The notes: generated by a model not told the origin, from the sequence alone. Shown: positions 17,278 to 26,841, counted from the stretch's first letter. The stretch is 64,000 nucleotides of DNA from Burkholderia sp. SRS-46 (GCF_004343775.1 NZ_PTXL01000002.1:806001-870000), one strand, 5' to 3'. Program-made: numbers and translations.

Positions 17278-18918
17278 TCAGAGCTGCGCCGACAGGCGCT
17301 TGATCTCGCGGTTCAGCACGCGCTCGTTGTCCGAGTAGTCGATCGGCACGTCGATCACGTGCACGCCCGGCGACGCGAAGCATTCGCGCAACAGCGGCTC
17401 GAGATCGTCGGCCGACTCGACGCGGTGGCCGTGCGCACCATAGCTGCGCGCATACGACACGAAATCCGGGTTCTGCAGCGTCATCGCGTAATCGGGGAAA
17501 TTCATGTTCTCCTGCTTCCAGCGGATCATCCCGAACGCGTCGTCGCGCAGGATCATCACGACGAGGTCGAGCTTCAGCCGCACCGCCGTTTCGAGCTCCT
17601 GCGAATTCATCATGAAGCCGCCGTCGCCGCACACGGCGATCGCCTTGCGCTGCGGATGCACGATCTTCGTCGCGATCGCCGACGGCAGGCCCGCGCCCAT
17701 CGACGCGAGCGCGTTGTCGAGCAGCAGCGAGTTCGGCTCGTGCGCGCGCCAGTAGCGTGCGAACCAGATCTTGTACATGCCGTTGTCGAGACAGACGATC
17801 CCGTCGGCCGGCAGCGCGCGGTACAGGTCGTTGACGATGCGCACCGGATACATCGGGAAGCGCGGGTCGCTCTGCCCCTTCTGCAGGTGCGCGTCGAAAT
17901 GTTCCTTGATCATCGCGAAGCGCGCGAAATCCCAGTGCGGCTGCGGCGCGAGCGTCTCCTTCATCTGCCACACCGCGTTCGCGATGTCGCCGACCACCTC
18001 GATCTGCGGGAAATACACCGGATCGACCTGCGCGCCGAGGAAGTTCACGTGGATCACGGTCTTGTCGTCCGCGCGCATGAAGAACGGCGGCTTCTCGATC
18101 ACGTCGTGGCCGACGTTGATGATGCAGTCCGCGTGCTCGATCGCGCGGTGCACGAAGTCGCCGTCCGACAGCGTCGCGTTGCCGAGCCACAGCGGGTGCG
18201 TCTCGTCGATCACGCCCTTGCCCATCTGCGTCGTGAAGAACGGGATGCCCGTCTTGTCGACGAATTCGAGCAGCATCTTGCAGGTGGTCTTGCGGTTGCC
18301 GCCCGCGCCGATCATCAGCAGCGGATGGTGCGCGGCCTGGATCGCGTCGACCGCGTGCGCGACCGCCTTCTCCTCGGCCACCGGCCGCCGGCTGTAGCTG
18401 CGCGGGATCGGCTTGCCGTCGCCCTCCTCGTGCGCGATGTCCTCCGGCAGTTCGAGGTGCGCGGCGCCGGGGCGCTCCTCTTCCGCGCGCCGGAACGCCT
18501 CGCGCACGGCCGACGGGATGTTGCCGATCGACACGATCTGCCGCGTGAACTTCGTGAGCGGCTGCATCATGTCGACCACGTCGACGATCTGGAAGTGGCC
18601 CTGCTTGCTGGACTTGATCGGCTTTTGCCCGGTGATCATCAGCATCGGCATCCCGCCGAGCTGCGCATACGCGGCCGCCGTCACGAAGTTGGTCGCGCCC
18701 GGGCCGAGCGTGGCCAGGCAGACGCCCGTGCGGCCCGTCAGGCGGCCGTAGGTGGCGGCCATGAACCCGGCCGCCTGCTCGTGCCGGGTCAGCACGAGCT
18801 TGATCTTCGATCGCCGCAGCGATTCGAGCAGATCGAGGTTTTCCTCGCCGGGAATGCCGAACACATACTCGACGCCTTCGGCTTCCAGCGCCTTCACGAA
18901 CAGATCCGATGCTTTCAT
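17278..18918 (-). CDS. Acetolactate-synthase-like ThDP enzyme
   Basis: A 546-residue member of the thiamine-diphosphate family. The N-terminal Pyr domain carries the activating Glu in TRHEQAAGFMA. A central FAD/nucleotide-like domain follows, then a C-terminal PP domain with the ThDP motif GDGGFMMNSQELETAV. Acetolactate synthase joins two pyruvates into 2-acetolactate. There is no regulatory (IlvH) subunit beside it and the partner is an aldehyde dehydrogenase, so a catabolic AlsS-like or other carboligase/decarboxylase role is more likely than branched-chain amino acid synthesis. Confidence 0.8.
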   Translation of the reverse strand: MKASDLFVKALEAEGVEYVFGIPGEENLDLLESLRRSKIKLVLTRHEQAAGFMAATYGRLTGRTGVCLATLGPGATNFVTAAAYAQLGGMPMLMITGQKPIKSSKQGHFQIVDVVDMMQPLTKFTRQIVSIGNIPSAVREAFRRAEEERPGAAHLELPEDIAHEEGDGKPIPRSYSRRPVAEEKAVAHAVDAIQAAHHPLLMIGAGGNRKTTCKMLLEFVDKTGIPFFTTQMGKGVIDETHPLWLGNATLSDGDFVHRAIEHADCIINVGHDVIEKPPFFMRADDKTVIHVNFLGAQVDPVYFPQIEVVGDIANAVWQMKETLAPQPHWDFARFAMIKEHFDAHLQKGQSDPRFPMYPVRIVNDLYRALPADGIVCLDNGMYKIWFARYWRAHEPNSLLLDNALASMGAGLPSAIATKIVHPQRKAIAVCGDGGFMMNSQELETAVRLKLDLVVMILRDDAFGMIRWKQENMNFPDYAMTLQNPDFVSYARSYGAHGHRVESADDLEPLLRECFASPGVHVIDVPIDYSDNERVLNREIKRLSAQL

Positions 18919-19269
18919 GGGGGGACTCTCGGTTGATGCCGCCTGCCCGGCCTACGGGCGCGCGGCGCTCAGGACGCACGACGGCCTACGGCGCGCGGAC
19001 GCTTGACCTACCAGACACTGACCACACTGCACGTGCCCGCCGCGCAATGCGCGGCGGCGCCTCCGGAACCCGGAGAACGAACGGATCCGCCGGCGCGCGA
19101 CGCATGCGCGCGGGCGGCAAAGACGTTTTTGATTGTAGACGGATTCGGGACAGGCCGACTTCGATCGCCGGCCGTCGCAAACGGGTCGGCCGAACGGTCA
19201 TTTGACCGACAAATGATGCCGGCGGCCTTATCGTGGGGCAACGAAAACAGCTTCCCAAGCCTGTGAACC
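18919..19269. other. Divergent intergenic region between the carboligase pair and the toxin-antitoxin module
   Basis: About 350 bases carrying the promoter of the minus-strand pair and that of the plus-strand toxin-antitoxin genes. The clearest element is the 19-base inverted repeat annotated at 19198-19216. I see no gene here. Confidence 0.4.
19198..19216 (+). promoter_or_regulatory. Inverted repeat, candidate operator of the toxin-antitoxin module
   Basis: TCATTTG-ACCGA-CAAATGA is a perfect seven-base inverted repeat with a five-base spacer. It overlaps a TTGACC that could be a -35 box. Antitoxins of this type bind such palindromes to repress their own operon, so an autoregulatory operator is a reasonable inference. 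Confidence 0.4.
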
Positions 19270-19608
19270 ATGGTTTACACATCGCAATCCATCCCCTACA
19301 GTGCCCCTTCGTACAGCATCCGGACCACCGAAGTCTTCGACGCATGGTTCGCCGGCCTGCGGGACCGTGTCGCGAAGCGGCGCATCCAGGCGCGCATCGA
19401 CCGTCTCGCGATGGGCAATCCGGGCGACTGGAAATCCGCCGGCTCGCCGGTCGTCGAAATGCGTATCGACCACGGCCCCGGCTATCGCCTCTACGACGTC
19501 CGGCGCGGAACGATATGGGTGATCCTGCTGGGCGGCGGCGACAAGTCGACGCAACCGGCGGACATACGCGCCGCGCACGCGATGCTCGCGCATCTCGCTA
19601 TGGAGTGA
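19270..19608 (+). CDS. RelE/HigB-type toxin (addiction module killer protein)
   Basis: A 112-residue basic protein of the phage Gp49/HigB family, with the fold-typical TEVFDAWFAGLRD helix, the ARIDRLAMGNPGDWK stretch and the YRLYDVRRG strand. Members are ribosome-dependent or free mRNA endoribonucleases that stop translation. The toxin precedes its antitoxin, as in higBA. The first dozen residues are longer than most relatives, so the true start could be slightly downstream, but no better start codon exists. Confidence 0.8.
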   Translation: MVYTSQSIPYSAPSYSIRTTEVFDAWFAGLRDRVAKRRIQARIDRLAMGNPGDWKSAGSPVVEMRIDHGPGYRLYDVRRGTIWVILLGGGDKSTQPADIRAAHAMLAHLAME

Positions 19609-19611
19609 TCG

Positions 19612-19911
19612 ATGGACAAGATCAAGACCCGGCCATGGGATTCGGCCGAACACCTGAAGACCGAAGACGACATGGCCGAATACTTCGACGCGTGTCTGCA
19701 GGAGGCCGGCGACGATCCGGCCTTCATCGCCCACGCGCTCGGCGTGATCGCGCGTGCGCGCGGCATGTCGCAGGTCGCGCGCGACGCGGACCTGTCGCGC
19801 GAAGGCCTGTACAAGGCGCTGTCGCACGACGGCAACCCGAGCTTCGGCACGATCCTGAAGGTGATCAAGGCGCTCGGCCTGCAACTGCACGGCGCGAAAG
19901 CGCACGCCTGA
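19612..19911 (+). CDS. HigA-like antitoxin, HTH protein
   Basis: A 99-residue protein of the addiction-module antidote family with a helix-turn-helix around residues 52-90 (MSQVARDADLSREGLYKALS). It follows the toxin after three bases and should neutralise it and repress the operon. The N-terminal KTEDDMAEYFDACL region is the toxin-contacting part in relatives. Confidence 0.82.
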   Translation: MDKIKTRPWDSAEHLKTEDDMAEYFDACLQEAGDDPAFIAHALGVIARARGMSQVARDADLSREGLYKALSHDGNPSFGTILKVIKALGLQLHGAKAHA

Positions 19912-19947
19912 TTCGGGCGCGCGCTTTCGCGCCGCTCCCCGGCCGCG

Positions 19948-21234
19948 TCAATGCAGCCATCCCCCGGCCACGCGCGGCGCCAGCGACACCAGATACAGCC
20001 CGAGCCCGATCAGCCCGCCGACCAGCGTGCCGTTGATGCGGATGTATTGCAGGTCCTTGCCGATGTTGAGTTCGATCTGCCGCGACATCTCGCGCGCATC
20101 CCAATTGCGCACCGTGTCGCGGATGTGACGCATCAGGAAATCCGCGAAATCCGGCGCCATCTCGTGCACGGCCTTCTCGACGTGCTCGTTCAGCGACGCG
20201 CGCAGCGCCGGGCTTTGCGCGAGCCGCGCGCCGAGCCAGCCGCCGAGCATCGCGGCCTGCCGGTGCAGCGCCGAATCGGGGCGCGCGAGATCGGCCTTCA
20301 GCCACGCGCGCAACTGCGCCCACACATCGCGCAGGTACACATTGAACGCGTCGCCGTCGCGGACGTAGCGCCGGATTTCCTCGCCTTTCTCGAGGAACGC
20401 GGGGTCGTGCTTCAGGCGCTCGGTCAGCCGCGCGACCGTGTCGTCGAACCGCTGCCGCAGCTCGTGCCCGGGGTCGGCCGCCACGCCTTCGAGCACGCGG
20501 CTCACCGCGCTCGCGAGCAGCTGTGCGCCGTTCTCGCCGAGCCACTGCGTCGGCAGCAGCTTCTCGACCTTCGGATACTGCGCCTTCAGCGAGTCGACGA
20601 TGACGCCCGCGATCACCTCGCGGTTCTCCTCCTTGCCGAGCACGTCGACCACCTGCGCGATCGTGTCGTCGAGCAGCACCTGGTGACGGCCGTCCTTCGT
20701 CAGCGTGTCGAGGATCGCGCCGGCCGATTGCGACAGGTCGAGCTTGTCGACCAGCGCGCGGAACGCGTCGTGGACGAACGACTGGATCCGCGCGTCGTCG
20801 GTCATGTCGAGCGCGAAGCCGATCAGCTTCGTCGCATAGCCGCCGAGCGCCTCGGTGTTCGCGGGCTCGCCGAGCCACGCGCCGAGCTTGCTCGCCGGAT
20901 CGTGCTGGCGGATCTGCGCGGCGAGCGCGTCGGGGCCGAGGAATTTCTCGCGGACGAACACCGCGAGGTTGTCGGCGATCTTGTCCTTGTTCTGCGGGAT
21001 GATTTCGGTGTGGCGCGACACGAACGGGATCGGCACGCGGCGGAACAGCGCGACGACCGCGAACCAGTCGGCGAGCGCGCCGACCATCGCGGCCTCGGCC
21101 ACCGCCTTGACGCCGTCGACCCACACGCCGCGCGGCAGGAAGATCGTCGTCACGAATACCGCGACGGCGACGAGCAGCAACGACAGCGCGCGGCGCTTGC
21201 TGCGGTTCAGTTCGAGGGCTTTGTCTGGCGTCAT
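19948..21234 (-). CDS. DUF445 inner-membrane protein
   Basis: A 428-residue DUF445 protein. A hydrophobic segment lies near residues 17-35, followed by the family hallmark EAAMVGALADWFAVVALFRRVPIPFVSRHTEII... at about 47-77, long amphipathic helices, and a second membrane segment at the C-terminus (GGLIGLGLYLVSLAP). The function is unknown; members sit in the inner membrane with a large domain facing one side. The ATG at 21234 begins MTPDKALELNRSKRR. Convergent with the antitoxin gene, 36 bases away. Confidence 0.85.
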   Translation of the reverse strand: MTPDKALELNRSKRRALSLLLVAVAVFVTTIFLPRGVWVDGVKAVAEAAMVGALADWFAVVALFRRVPIPFVSRHTEIIPQNKDKIADNLAVFVREKFLGPDALAAQIRQHDPASKLGAWLGEPANTEALGGYATKLIGFALDMTDDARIQSFVHDAFRALVDKLDLSQSAGAILDTLTKDGRHQVLLDDTIAQVVDVLGKEENREVIAGVIVDSLKAQYPKVEKLLPTQWLGENGAQLLASAVSRVLEGVAADPGHELRQRFDDTVARLTERLKHDPAFLEKGEEIRRYVRDGDAFNVYLRDVWAQLRAWLKADLARPDSALHRQAAMLGGWLGARLAQSPALRASLNEHVEKAVHEMAPDFADFLMRHIRDTVRNWDAREMSRQIELNIGKDLQYIRINGTLVGGLIGLGLYLVSLAPRVAGGWLH

Positions 21235-21338
21235 GGGCGACCGGCGAATCGGCGATGCCGCTAATATCCCCGATTTCGCCGCGCCCGACAAACGCGCGGG
21301 CACGCGGCGCGCGCGCCGTCCGCGTGACGCGCGCCGCT

Positions 21339-22559
21339 TCAGAGGAGCGTTTTCAGGTTCACCGCCGGATCGGCCAGCCGGCCCGGATCGGGCACGGCCC
21401 CCGCCGCGATCATCCGGCGGCACGCACCGATGTCGCGCCCCGCGTTCACCGCGGCCGCCGCGACGAGCCTGCCGTCTTCCCCGAGCCCGAACACCGTGAA
21501 CGCCCCCTTCGAAGGCTCGCCGCGCACGACCGTGGTTCGCTCGCCGCCGAACAACCCGAGCATCTGCAGGTTGCAGTCGTATTGATCCGACCACAGCCAC
21601 GGCAGCTCGGCGTACGTCTCGTCCGCACCGAGCGCGTTGGCCGCCGCGACGGCCGGCTGGTTCTCCGCGACCTGCCACGATTCGATCCGCACGTGGCGCC
21701 CGAGCAGCGGATTGAAGTGCATCGTCACCTCGCCCGCCGCGAAGATCGCCGGATCGGCGGTGCGGCACCCCGCATCCACGCGCACGCCGTTGTCGATCTC
21801 CAGCCCCGCGGCTTGCGCGAGCTCGACGTTCGGCACGACGCCGATCCCGACCACCACCAGGTCGGCCGCCACCTCGCCGCGATCGGTCTCGACCACCGCG
21901 CCGCCGGCCGCGGCGCGCCGGATCGCGCGCGGCAGCGTCGCGAGCCGGAACGCGACGCCGCGCCCGTCATGCAGATCCCGCGCGAACCCGCCGACCACAT
22001 CCGGCAACGCGCGCTGCAGCAGGCGCGCGGCCGGATCGATCACCGTCACCGGACAGCCGAGCTGACGCGCGGCCGCCGCGACTTCGAGGCCGATGAAACC
22101 GCCGCCGAGCACCGCGACGTGCTTGCCCGGCGCCAGCGCCGCGCGCAGCGCGCGGGCATCCGCGACCGTGCGCACGTAATGCGGCGTCACGCCCGCGTCG
22201 ACCGGCCCGCCGAACGTGCGAACCCGCGAACCGGTCGCGAGCACGAGCCGCCGATACGGCAGCGTCATGCCGTCGTCGAGCCGCACGCGCCGCGCATCGC
22301 GCTCGATCGCGTCGACCCGCGTGCCGAGCCGCAGCTCGATGCGCTGCGCGCCGTACCACGCGGCATCGCGCACGAACGCGCGCTGCGCGCCGTCGTCGTG
22401 CAGCAGCGCATCCTTCGACAGCGCGGGCCGGTCGTAAGGCAGCTCGCGTTCCGCGCCGATCATCACGATGCGCGCGTCGGCGTCGCGCGCGCGCAGCGTC
22501 TCGGCGGCCCGTCGCGCCGCGTGCCCGGCGCCGACGATCACGACGGGATCAGCCGACAT
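21339..22559 (-). CDS. andAa: AndAa: ferredoxin reductase of anthranilate dioxygenase
   Basis: A 406-residue FAD/NAD(P)H-dependent reductase. The N-terminal FAD motif is VVIVGAGHAARRAAE, the NADH motif VAVLGGGFIGLEVAA is near residue 140, and the C-terminal FAD-contact region is near ATGSR and AAGEV. It passes electrons from NADH to the Rieske ferredoxin AndAb. Its start overlaps the end of andAb by 11 bases. It is the last gene of the dioxygenase operon, the order known from B. cepacia andAcAdAbAa. Confidence 0.9.
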   Translation of the reverse strand: MSADPVVIVGAGHAARRAAETLRARDADARIVMIGAERELPYDRPALSKDALLHDDGAQRAFVRDAAWYGAQRIELRLGTRVDAIERDARRVRLDDGMTLPYRRLVLATGSRVRTFGGPVDAGVTPHYVRTVADARALRAALAPGKHVAVLGGGFIGLEVAAAARQLGCPVTVIDPAARLLQRALPDVVGGFARDLHDGRGVAFRLATLPRAIRRAAAGGAVVETDRGEVAADLVVVGIGVVPNVELAQAAGLEIDNGVRVDAGCRTADPAIFAAGEVTMHFNPLLGRHVRIESWQVAENQPAVAAANALGADETYAELPWLWSDQYDCNLQMLGLFGGERTTVVRGEPSKGAFTVFGLGEDGRLVAAAAVNAGRDIGACRRMIAAGAVPDPGRLADPAVNLKTLL

Positions 22560-22875
22560 TGACTTCCACCTGCCCGTCGACGATACGGATCGGATAGGTC
22601 CGCACCGGTTCCGTGATCGGCGCGCATTTCGGCGCGCCGGTGCGGATGTCGATCAGCCCCTGGTGCAGCGGGCATTCGACGCAGCCATCCTCCACATAGC
22701 CTTCGGACAGCCGCGCATGGCCGTGCGTGCAGAGGTCGTGCATCGCGAACAGTTCGTCGCCGATGCGGAACACCGCAACCGGCTTCTGGCCGGCGACGCG
22801 CGCCGCCGGTTCGTCTTCGGAGAATTCGTCGAAAGCGCCGAGCGGATGCCACTCGGCCAGCGTTGCTTCGGTCAT
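22549..22875 (-). CDS. andAb: AndAb: Rieske-type ferredoxin
   Basis: A 108-residue ferredoxin with the Rieske ligands Cys-x-His in CTHGHA and Cys-x-x-His in CPLHQG, binding one [2Fe-2S] cluster. It shuttles electrons from AndAa to the terminal oxygenase. The ATG at 22875 follows AAGGAA and starts MTEATLAEW. Confidence 0.92.
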   Translation of the reverse strand: MTEATLAEWHPLGAFDEFSEDEPAARVAGQKPVAVFRIGDELFAMHDLCTHGHARLSEGYVEDGCVECPLHQGLIDIRTGAPKCAPITEPVRTYPIRIVDGQVEVNVG

Positions 22876-22892
22876 GTCGGTTCCTTGCTTCG

Positions 22893-23369
22893 TCAGATCG
22901 GGGTCGCGAGCAGCGTCTGCACGCGCGACGTGTCGTAGATCACCCGCTTGGTCTTGTAGCGCAGCCCGTCGGGCGTGCGCACCACCGTGTCGTAATACTT
23001 GCCGGCCTGGTACACGTTCGATTCGCCGTTGCTGCGTGTCTGCACGACCACGTAGTTGCTTTCGGTGTCGATCTCGCCGTCGCGCTCCGCGACGATCGTC
23101 AGGCCCGACGTCATGTGCCGGTACGTGTGCTCCTCGAAGATGTTCGCGTGCCGCAGCGACACCACGCGGTCGCGCAGCATCCGCTGGTTCGTGCAATGGA
23201 CGATCCCGACCGGCAGCCCGAGGTCGGCGTTCTCCTTCGGCACGATCTCGTACGTGCAGTCCTCGGTGAACATCTCCGGCCAGTGTTCGAGCCGGTCGTT
23301 GTCGAGGTGGCCGATGTAGCGGTTCTGGAGCATGTAAATCTCGAACCACGTCTTCATGTCTTCCGTCAT
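22893..23369 (-). CDS. andAd: AndAd: anthranilate dioxygenase small (beta) subunit
   Basis: A 158-residue aromatic-ring-hydroxylating dioxygenase beta subunit (cystatin/NTF2-like fold), with the family features YIGHLDNDRLEHWPEMFTED and TYRHMTSG. It has a structural role in the alpha3beta3 oxygenase. It starts 13 bases after andAc. Confidence 0.9.
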   Translation of the reverse strand: MTEDMKTWFEIYMLQNRYIGHLDNDRLEHWPEMFTEDCTYEIVPKENADLGLPVGIVHCTNQRMLRDRVVSLRHANIFEEHTYRHMTSGLTIVAERDGEIDTESNYVVVQTRSNGESNVYQAGKYYDTVVRTPDGLRYKTKRVIYDTSRVQTLLATPI

Positions 23370-23382
23370 TTTTCGCTCCGCC

Positions 23383-24654
23383 TCAATAGCCCATCAGCTT
23401 CTGGTAGCCGACCCAGAACTTGCGGATCAGGCTTTCGGTGATCACCGTGTCCTGCTGGTCCGGATTGCCGCGCGACATCTCGATCACCGACGTCGCGTCG
23501 CCGTCGCGCACCGTGCCGCGCTGTACGAGCTCGGTCGCTTCCGTGTCCTCCATCGAGATGTAGCCGGCCGGCCCGACGAGGTTCGCCTGCTTGATGCGCA
23601 GCGCGCGCAGCTCGGGCGTGTCGTCCGCATAGCCGAAGAAGTGGAAGATCAGCTCGAAGGTGTCGGGCCCCTTCGGCAGGATCTGCCGCGCCACCAGCGT
23701 GTTGTGGATCTGCTGGATCACGAGCTGCGGGAAGATCGGCTGGATGTGGTTCGTGCAGTCCTCGTCGTATTCGGACACCAGATCGAGGATCGACTCGTCT
23801 TCGAGATGGAAACCTTCGTCGAACGAGCGGATGTTCTGCTGCTTGTACGCGGCCGACGTATCGTCGTTGGTCTTCGTCACCGTGATGATGCTGTGCAGGC
23901 CGTGGTTCGCATCCGGAATCGAGCGCGCCTTCATGCCGACGCGGAAGATGTTGAAGGTCGTATGGAACAGGTGCAGCATGCTCGCGTGATACGGGTCCTT
24001 CACGTTCTCCAGGTACAGCTTCCAGTTCGACTTCGAATACTGGCGCGTGCAGCCGAGATACTCGATCGGCTTGTGGAAGATCCGGTCGATCCACGGGCGC
24101 ATCTGCTCGCCGAGATACTCGGGCAGCGGCGCGACGTCATCGCTGAAGGTCGCGAACACGAGGCCGCGATAGCTGTCGACGCGCAGCTTGCGCAGCCCGT
24201 GCTGCTTCGGGTCGAAGTCGGCCGGCATCCCGGTCATCCCCTTCTGGCCGCGCCGGAACGGCACGCCGAGCAGGTTGCCGGTGTTGTCGAAGCTCCACTG
24301 GTGATACACGCACGTGTGCGAGCTCGCGTTGCCGCGCGACTTGCGGCACACCTGCGCGCCGCGGTGCGCGCAGCGGTTCACCCAGGCGGCAAGCGAGCCG
24401 TCGTCGGCGCGCGTGACGACCACGGGCGTGTCGCCGACGAACGTGCTCTTGAAGTCGCCCGGGTTCGGGATTTCCGCCTCCAGCGCGACGAAATTCCAGG
24501 TCGGGCCGCGATAGATGCGTTCCTGCTCGCGCTCGTAGACGGCGCGCGAGCTGAACACCTTGTACGGCACGCGCGAGCCGTCGTCGTGCGGAAACGTCAC
24601 GTCGGACGCATCATCGCGCGCCGCAAACAGGACGGGGGATTCGGTCTGCTCCAT
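23383..24654 (-). CDS. andAc: AndAc: anthranilate 1,2-dioxygenase large (alpha) subunit
   Basis: A 423-residue oxygenase alpha subunit. The Rieske cluster ligands are Cys95, His97, Cys115 and His118 (CAHRGAQ and CVYHQW). The mononuclear iron is held by His223 and His228, with bridging Asp220 in [12 protein letters not shown]. It turns anthranilate, O2 and NADH electrons into catechol with loss of CO2 and ammonia. The downstream cat genes in this window use that catechol. The ATG follows AAGGAG. The three-component electron chain distinguishes it from the two-component AntABC type. Confidence 0.92.
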   Translation of the reverse strand: MEQTESPVLFAARDDASDVTFPHDDGSRVPYKVFSSRAVYEREQERIYRGPTWNFVALEAEIPNPGDFKSTFVGDTPVVVTRADDGSLAAWVNRCAHRGAQVCRKSRGNASSHTCVYHQWSFDNTGNLLGVPFRRGQKGMTGMPADFDPKQHGLRKLRVDSYRGLVFATFSDDVAPLPEYLGEQMRPWIDRIFHKPIEYLGCTRQYSKSNWKLYLENVKDPYHASMLHLFHTTFNIFRVGMKARSIPDANHGLHSIITVTKTNDDTSAAYKQQNIRSFDEGFHLEDESILDLVSEYDEDCTNHIQPIFPQLVIQQIHNTLVARQILPKGPDTFELIFHFFGYADDTPELRALRIKQANLVGPAGYISMEDTEATELVQRGTVRDGDATSVIEMSRGNPDQQDTVITESLIRKFWVGYQKLMGY

Positions 24655-24739
24655 GTCGGACTCCTTGTCGATCCGGTTTCGTTATCTGATGGAGCCGATT
24701 TTTGAAAAGCTAAAATTCGCCGTCTATCCGGAAACTGCG

Positions 24740-24755
24740 ATTGCGGCGGCGCAAT
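24740..24755. promoter_or_regulatory. Palindrome in the andAc/andR divergent region
   Basis: ATTGCG-GCGG-CGCAAT, a perfect six-base inverted repeat 85 bases upstream of the andAc start codon. It may be a binding site for AndR or another factor; AraC-family proteins more often use direct repeats, so this is tentative. Confidence 0.3.
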
Positions 24756-24826
24756 ATCCACTTCCGGCAGCTTTCTGCGCTAGGATGGCCACACTCGTCG
24801 CGCCTTTACGCCCACACGCGAGACTC

Positions 24827-25792
24827 ATGCCCATGTCCCCAACATCGTTCGAGCCGCTCGCGCTGCGCGCGCACCGGCTGTTCGAATCCCGCGATCTCGA
24901 CGAGACGCGCGAACGCATTTCGCGCGTCATGCAGCCGCACGCACTGCTGCCGAGCGGGCACGTGCACGGCGCGTCGCACATGGATTTCGTGCGGCTCGGC
25001 GGGCTCGGGATCGGCACCATCGCGTTCGGCGACGCGATGCGCGTGCAGGTCGACGCGGTCGACGGCTACTACCTGCTGATGTTCTGCCTGTCCGGGCAGG
25101 CGGAAGTCCGCGCGATGGGCCGGCAGGTCGGCGTCGACGGCCAGACCGGCGTGCTGTGCGCGCCCGGCGAACCGTTCGACGCGCTGCTGTCGGCCGATTG
25201 CGAGCAGTTCGTGCTGCGCATCGACGCGGCAACCGTCAACACGCTCACCGGCGACCCGCGCGCGACGCTCGACCCGGTGCTGCGCGTGAGCGACGCGGCG
25301 CTCGCCGCGTGGCGCCAGCAGCTGATGCTGGTCGCACGCTCGACGGAACTGCTCGAACGCGCGAACGCGAACCCGCGCGTCGCATCGCAACTCGAGCATC
25401 TGCTGGTCGACCTGCTGATCGAAGGCCATCCGCCGTCGGCCGTGCCCGTCGCGCGGCACGACCCCGCGCCGGGCTTCGTGCGGCGCGCGCAGGAGTTCGT
25501 CGCGGCGCACTATGCGCAGCCGCTGCAGCTCGCCGACATCGTCCGGGCGGCGGGCGTGCCGGAGCGCACGCTGCGCGACGCATTCCTGCATTTCCGCGGG
25601 ATGAGCCCGATGCAGTACCTGCGCTTCACGCGGCTCGAACATGCGCGCGAGCTGCTGCACGGCGCGGGCAGCGACCGTCGCATCGCGGACATCGCGCTCG
25701 ATTGCGGGTTTACGCACCTGGGCCGCTTCGCGATCGCGTATCGGGAGAAATTCGGCGAATCGCCTTCGGAGACGCTCGACGGCAAGCGGTGA
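24827..25792 (+). CDS. andR: AndR: AraC/XylS-family activator
   Basis: A 321-residue regulator with an N-terminal ligand-binding domain of the AraC_binding_2 type ([23 protein letters not shown]) and a C-terminal double helix-turn-helix (residues about 220-320; [24 protein letters not shown] and [30 protein letters not shown]). It is transcribed divergently from the anthranilate dioxygenase genes and is the expected inducer-responsive activator. In-frame ATGs at 24785 and 24833 are also possible starts; 24827 keeps the family N-terminus. Confidence 0.85.
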   Translation: MPMSPTSFEPLALRAHRLFESRDLDETRERISRVMQPHALLPSGHVHGASHMDFVRLGGLGIGTIAFGDAMRVQVDAVDGYYLLMFCLSGQAEVRAMGRQVGVDGQTGVLCAPGEPFDALLSADCEQFVLRIDAATVNTLTGDPRATLDPVLRVSDAALAAWRQQLMLVARSTELLERANANPRVASQLEHLLVDLLIEGHPPSAVPVARHDPAPGFVRRAQEFVAAHYAQPLQLADIVRAAGVPERTLRDAFLHFRGMSPMQYLRFTRLEHARELLHGAGSDRRIADIALDCGFTHLGRFAIAYREKFGESPSETLDGKR

Positions 25793-25801
25793 GATCGTGC
25801 T

Positions 25802-25824
25802 GCCGGCGCACGCTGCGCGCCGGC
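25802..25824. terminator. Hairpin between convergent andR and catR
   Basis: An eight-base perfect stem (GCCGGCGC / GCGCCGGC) with a seven-base loop lies ten bases after the andR stop codon. There is no T run; a bidirectional rho-assisted terminator is possible. Confidence 0.4.
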
Positions 25825-25912
25825 CGGACGCGTCACGCCGTCGGGCCCCACCCCATGCGCGCGGGCCGGCCTGGCTCGACCGTTAGTTGCGACTCAGTGG
25901 ATATCGGCGCGC

Positions 25913-26803
25913 TTATGCCGCCGGCGCGAACATCGCGCGCGCGATCTCGCAAAACGCCGCCGTCGCGGGGCTTTCGTCGTGCAGCCGGCGGCTCATGATG
26001 ATCGGCGACGTCGCGGCCGGCTCCGGCAGGCGGCGGTACACGACACCCTTCACCCGCACGCCCTCGACGCTTTCCGGCACCAGCGACACGCCGACCTGCG
26101 CGGCCACGAGCCCAAGCGCCGTCTGCAGTTCGCGCACCTCGTGCACGGCGGCCGGCGCGAGCCCGCCGTCGCGCAGCGCGGACAGCTGCTGGTCCGCAAA
26201 GCTCGGCCGCGGCGTGCTCGGATAGACGATCAGCGTCTCGAGCGCGACGTCGGCGAGCGCGAGCGGCCGATCCGGGTCGGCCAGCGGATGCCCGACCGGC
26301 AGCGCCGCGATCAGCCGCTCCTCCACCAGCGCCTCGCGCACAAGCTGGTCGTCGTCGAAGCGCAGGCGGCCGAACCCCACGTCGATCCGCCCCCCTTTCA
26401 GCGCCCCGAGCTGCTCGAGCGTGAACATTTCGATCAGCGACAGCTCGACGTCCGGCTGCGCCTCGCGGAACGCGCGGATCACGTCGGGCAACGCGCCGTA
26501 CAGCGTCGACGGCACGAAGCCGATCACGATCCGCGCCGACATCTGCGCGAGCCGCCGCGTCAGCGGCCCGAGCTCGTCGGCCTGGTCGACGAGGCGCTTC
26601 GCCTGCGCGTAGAACACGCGGCCGGCCTCGGTCAGCTTCAGCGGCCGGGCGCCGCGCTCGAACAGCGGCAGGCCGATTTCGTCCTCGATCGCCTGCAACT
26701 GGCGGCTGAGCGGCGGCTGCGTCATGTGCAGGCGCTCGGCCGCCCGCGTGATGTTCATTTCCTCGGCGACGGCAATGAAATACCGAAGCTGGCGCAATTC
26801 CAT
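25913..26803 (-). CDS. catR: CatR: LysR-family regulator of catechol catabolism
   Basis: A 296-residue LysR-type regulator. The N-terminal winged helix (MELRQLRYFIAVAEEMNITRAAERLHMTQ...) is highly typical of the CatR/CatM/BenM group, followed by an inducer-binding domain (FVPSTLYGALPDVIRAF). Members sense cis,cis-muconate and activate cat genes. Divergent from catB, with the recognition site at 26807-26821 starting four bases from its own start codon, which implies autorepression. An in-frame upstream extension lacks the family pattern, so 26803 is the start. Confidence 0.9.
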   Translation of the reverse strand: MELRQLRYFIAVAEEMNITRAAERLHMTQPPLSRQLQAIEDEIGLPLFERGARPLKLTEAGRVFYAQAKRLVDQADELGPLTRRLAQMSARIVIGFVPSTLYGALPDVIRAFREAQPDVELSLIEMFTLEQLGALKGGRIDVGFGRLRFDDDQLVREALVEERLIAALPVGHPLADPDRPLALADVALETLIVYPSTPRPSFADQQLSALRDGGLAPAAVHEVRELQTALGLVAAQVGVSLVPESVEGVRVKGVVYRRLPEPAATSPIIMSRRLHDESPATAAFCEIARAMFAPAA

Positions 26804-26806
26804 TGC

Positions 26807-26821
26807 ATACCTCGAAAGTAT
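26807..26821. promoter_or_regulatory. CatR operator, ATAC-N7-GTAT
   Basis: ATACCTCGAAAGTAT matches the ATAC-N7-GTAT site bound by CatM and BenM, and contains the LysR T-N11-A core. It sits about 65 bases before a plausible catB transcription start and next to the catR start codon. Confidence 0.85.
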
Positions 26822-26841
26822 GGAAGTAGTCGGAAAGAGTG

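Noticed and set aside
19274-19302. TTTACA-17-TACAGT as a promoter for the toxin gene
   Set aside because: It lies inside the toxin coding frame, after its only credible start codon, so it cannot drive the full gene; kept out as a coincidental match.
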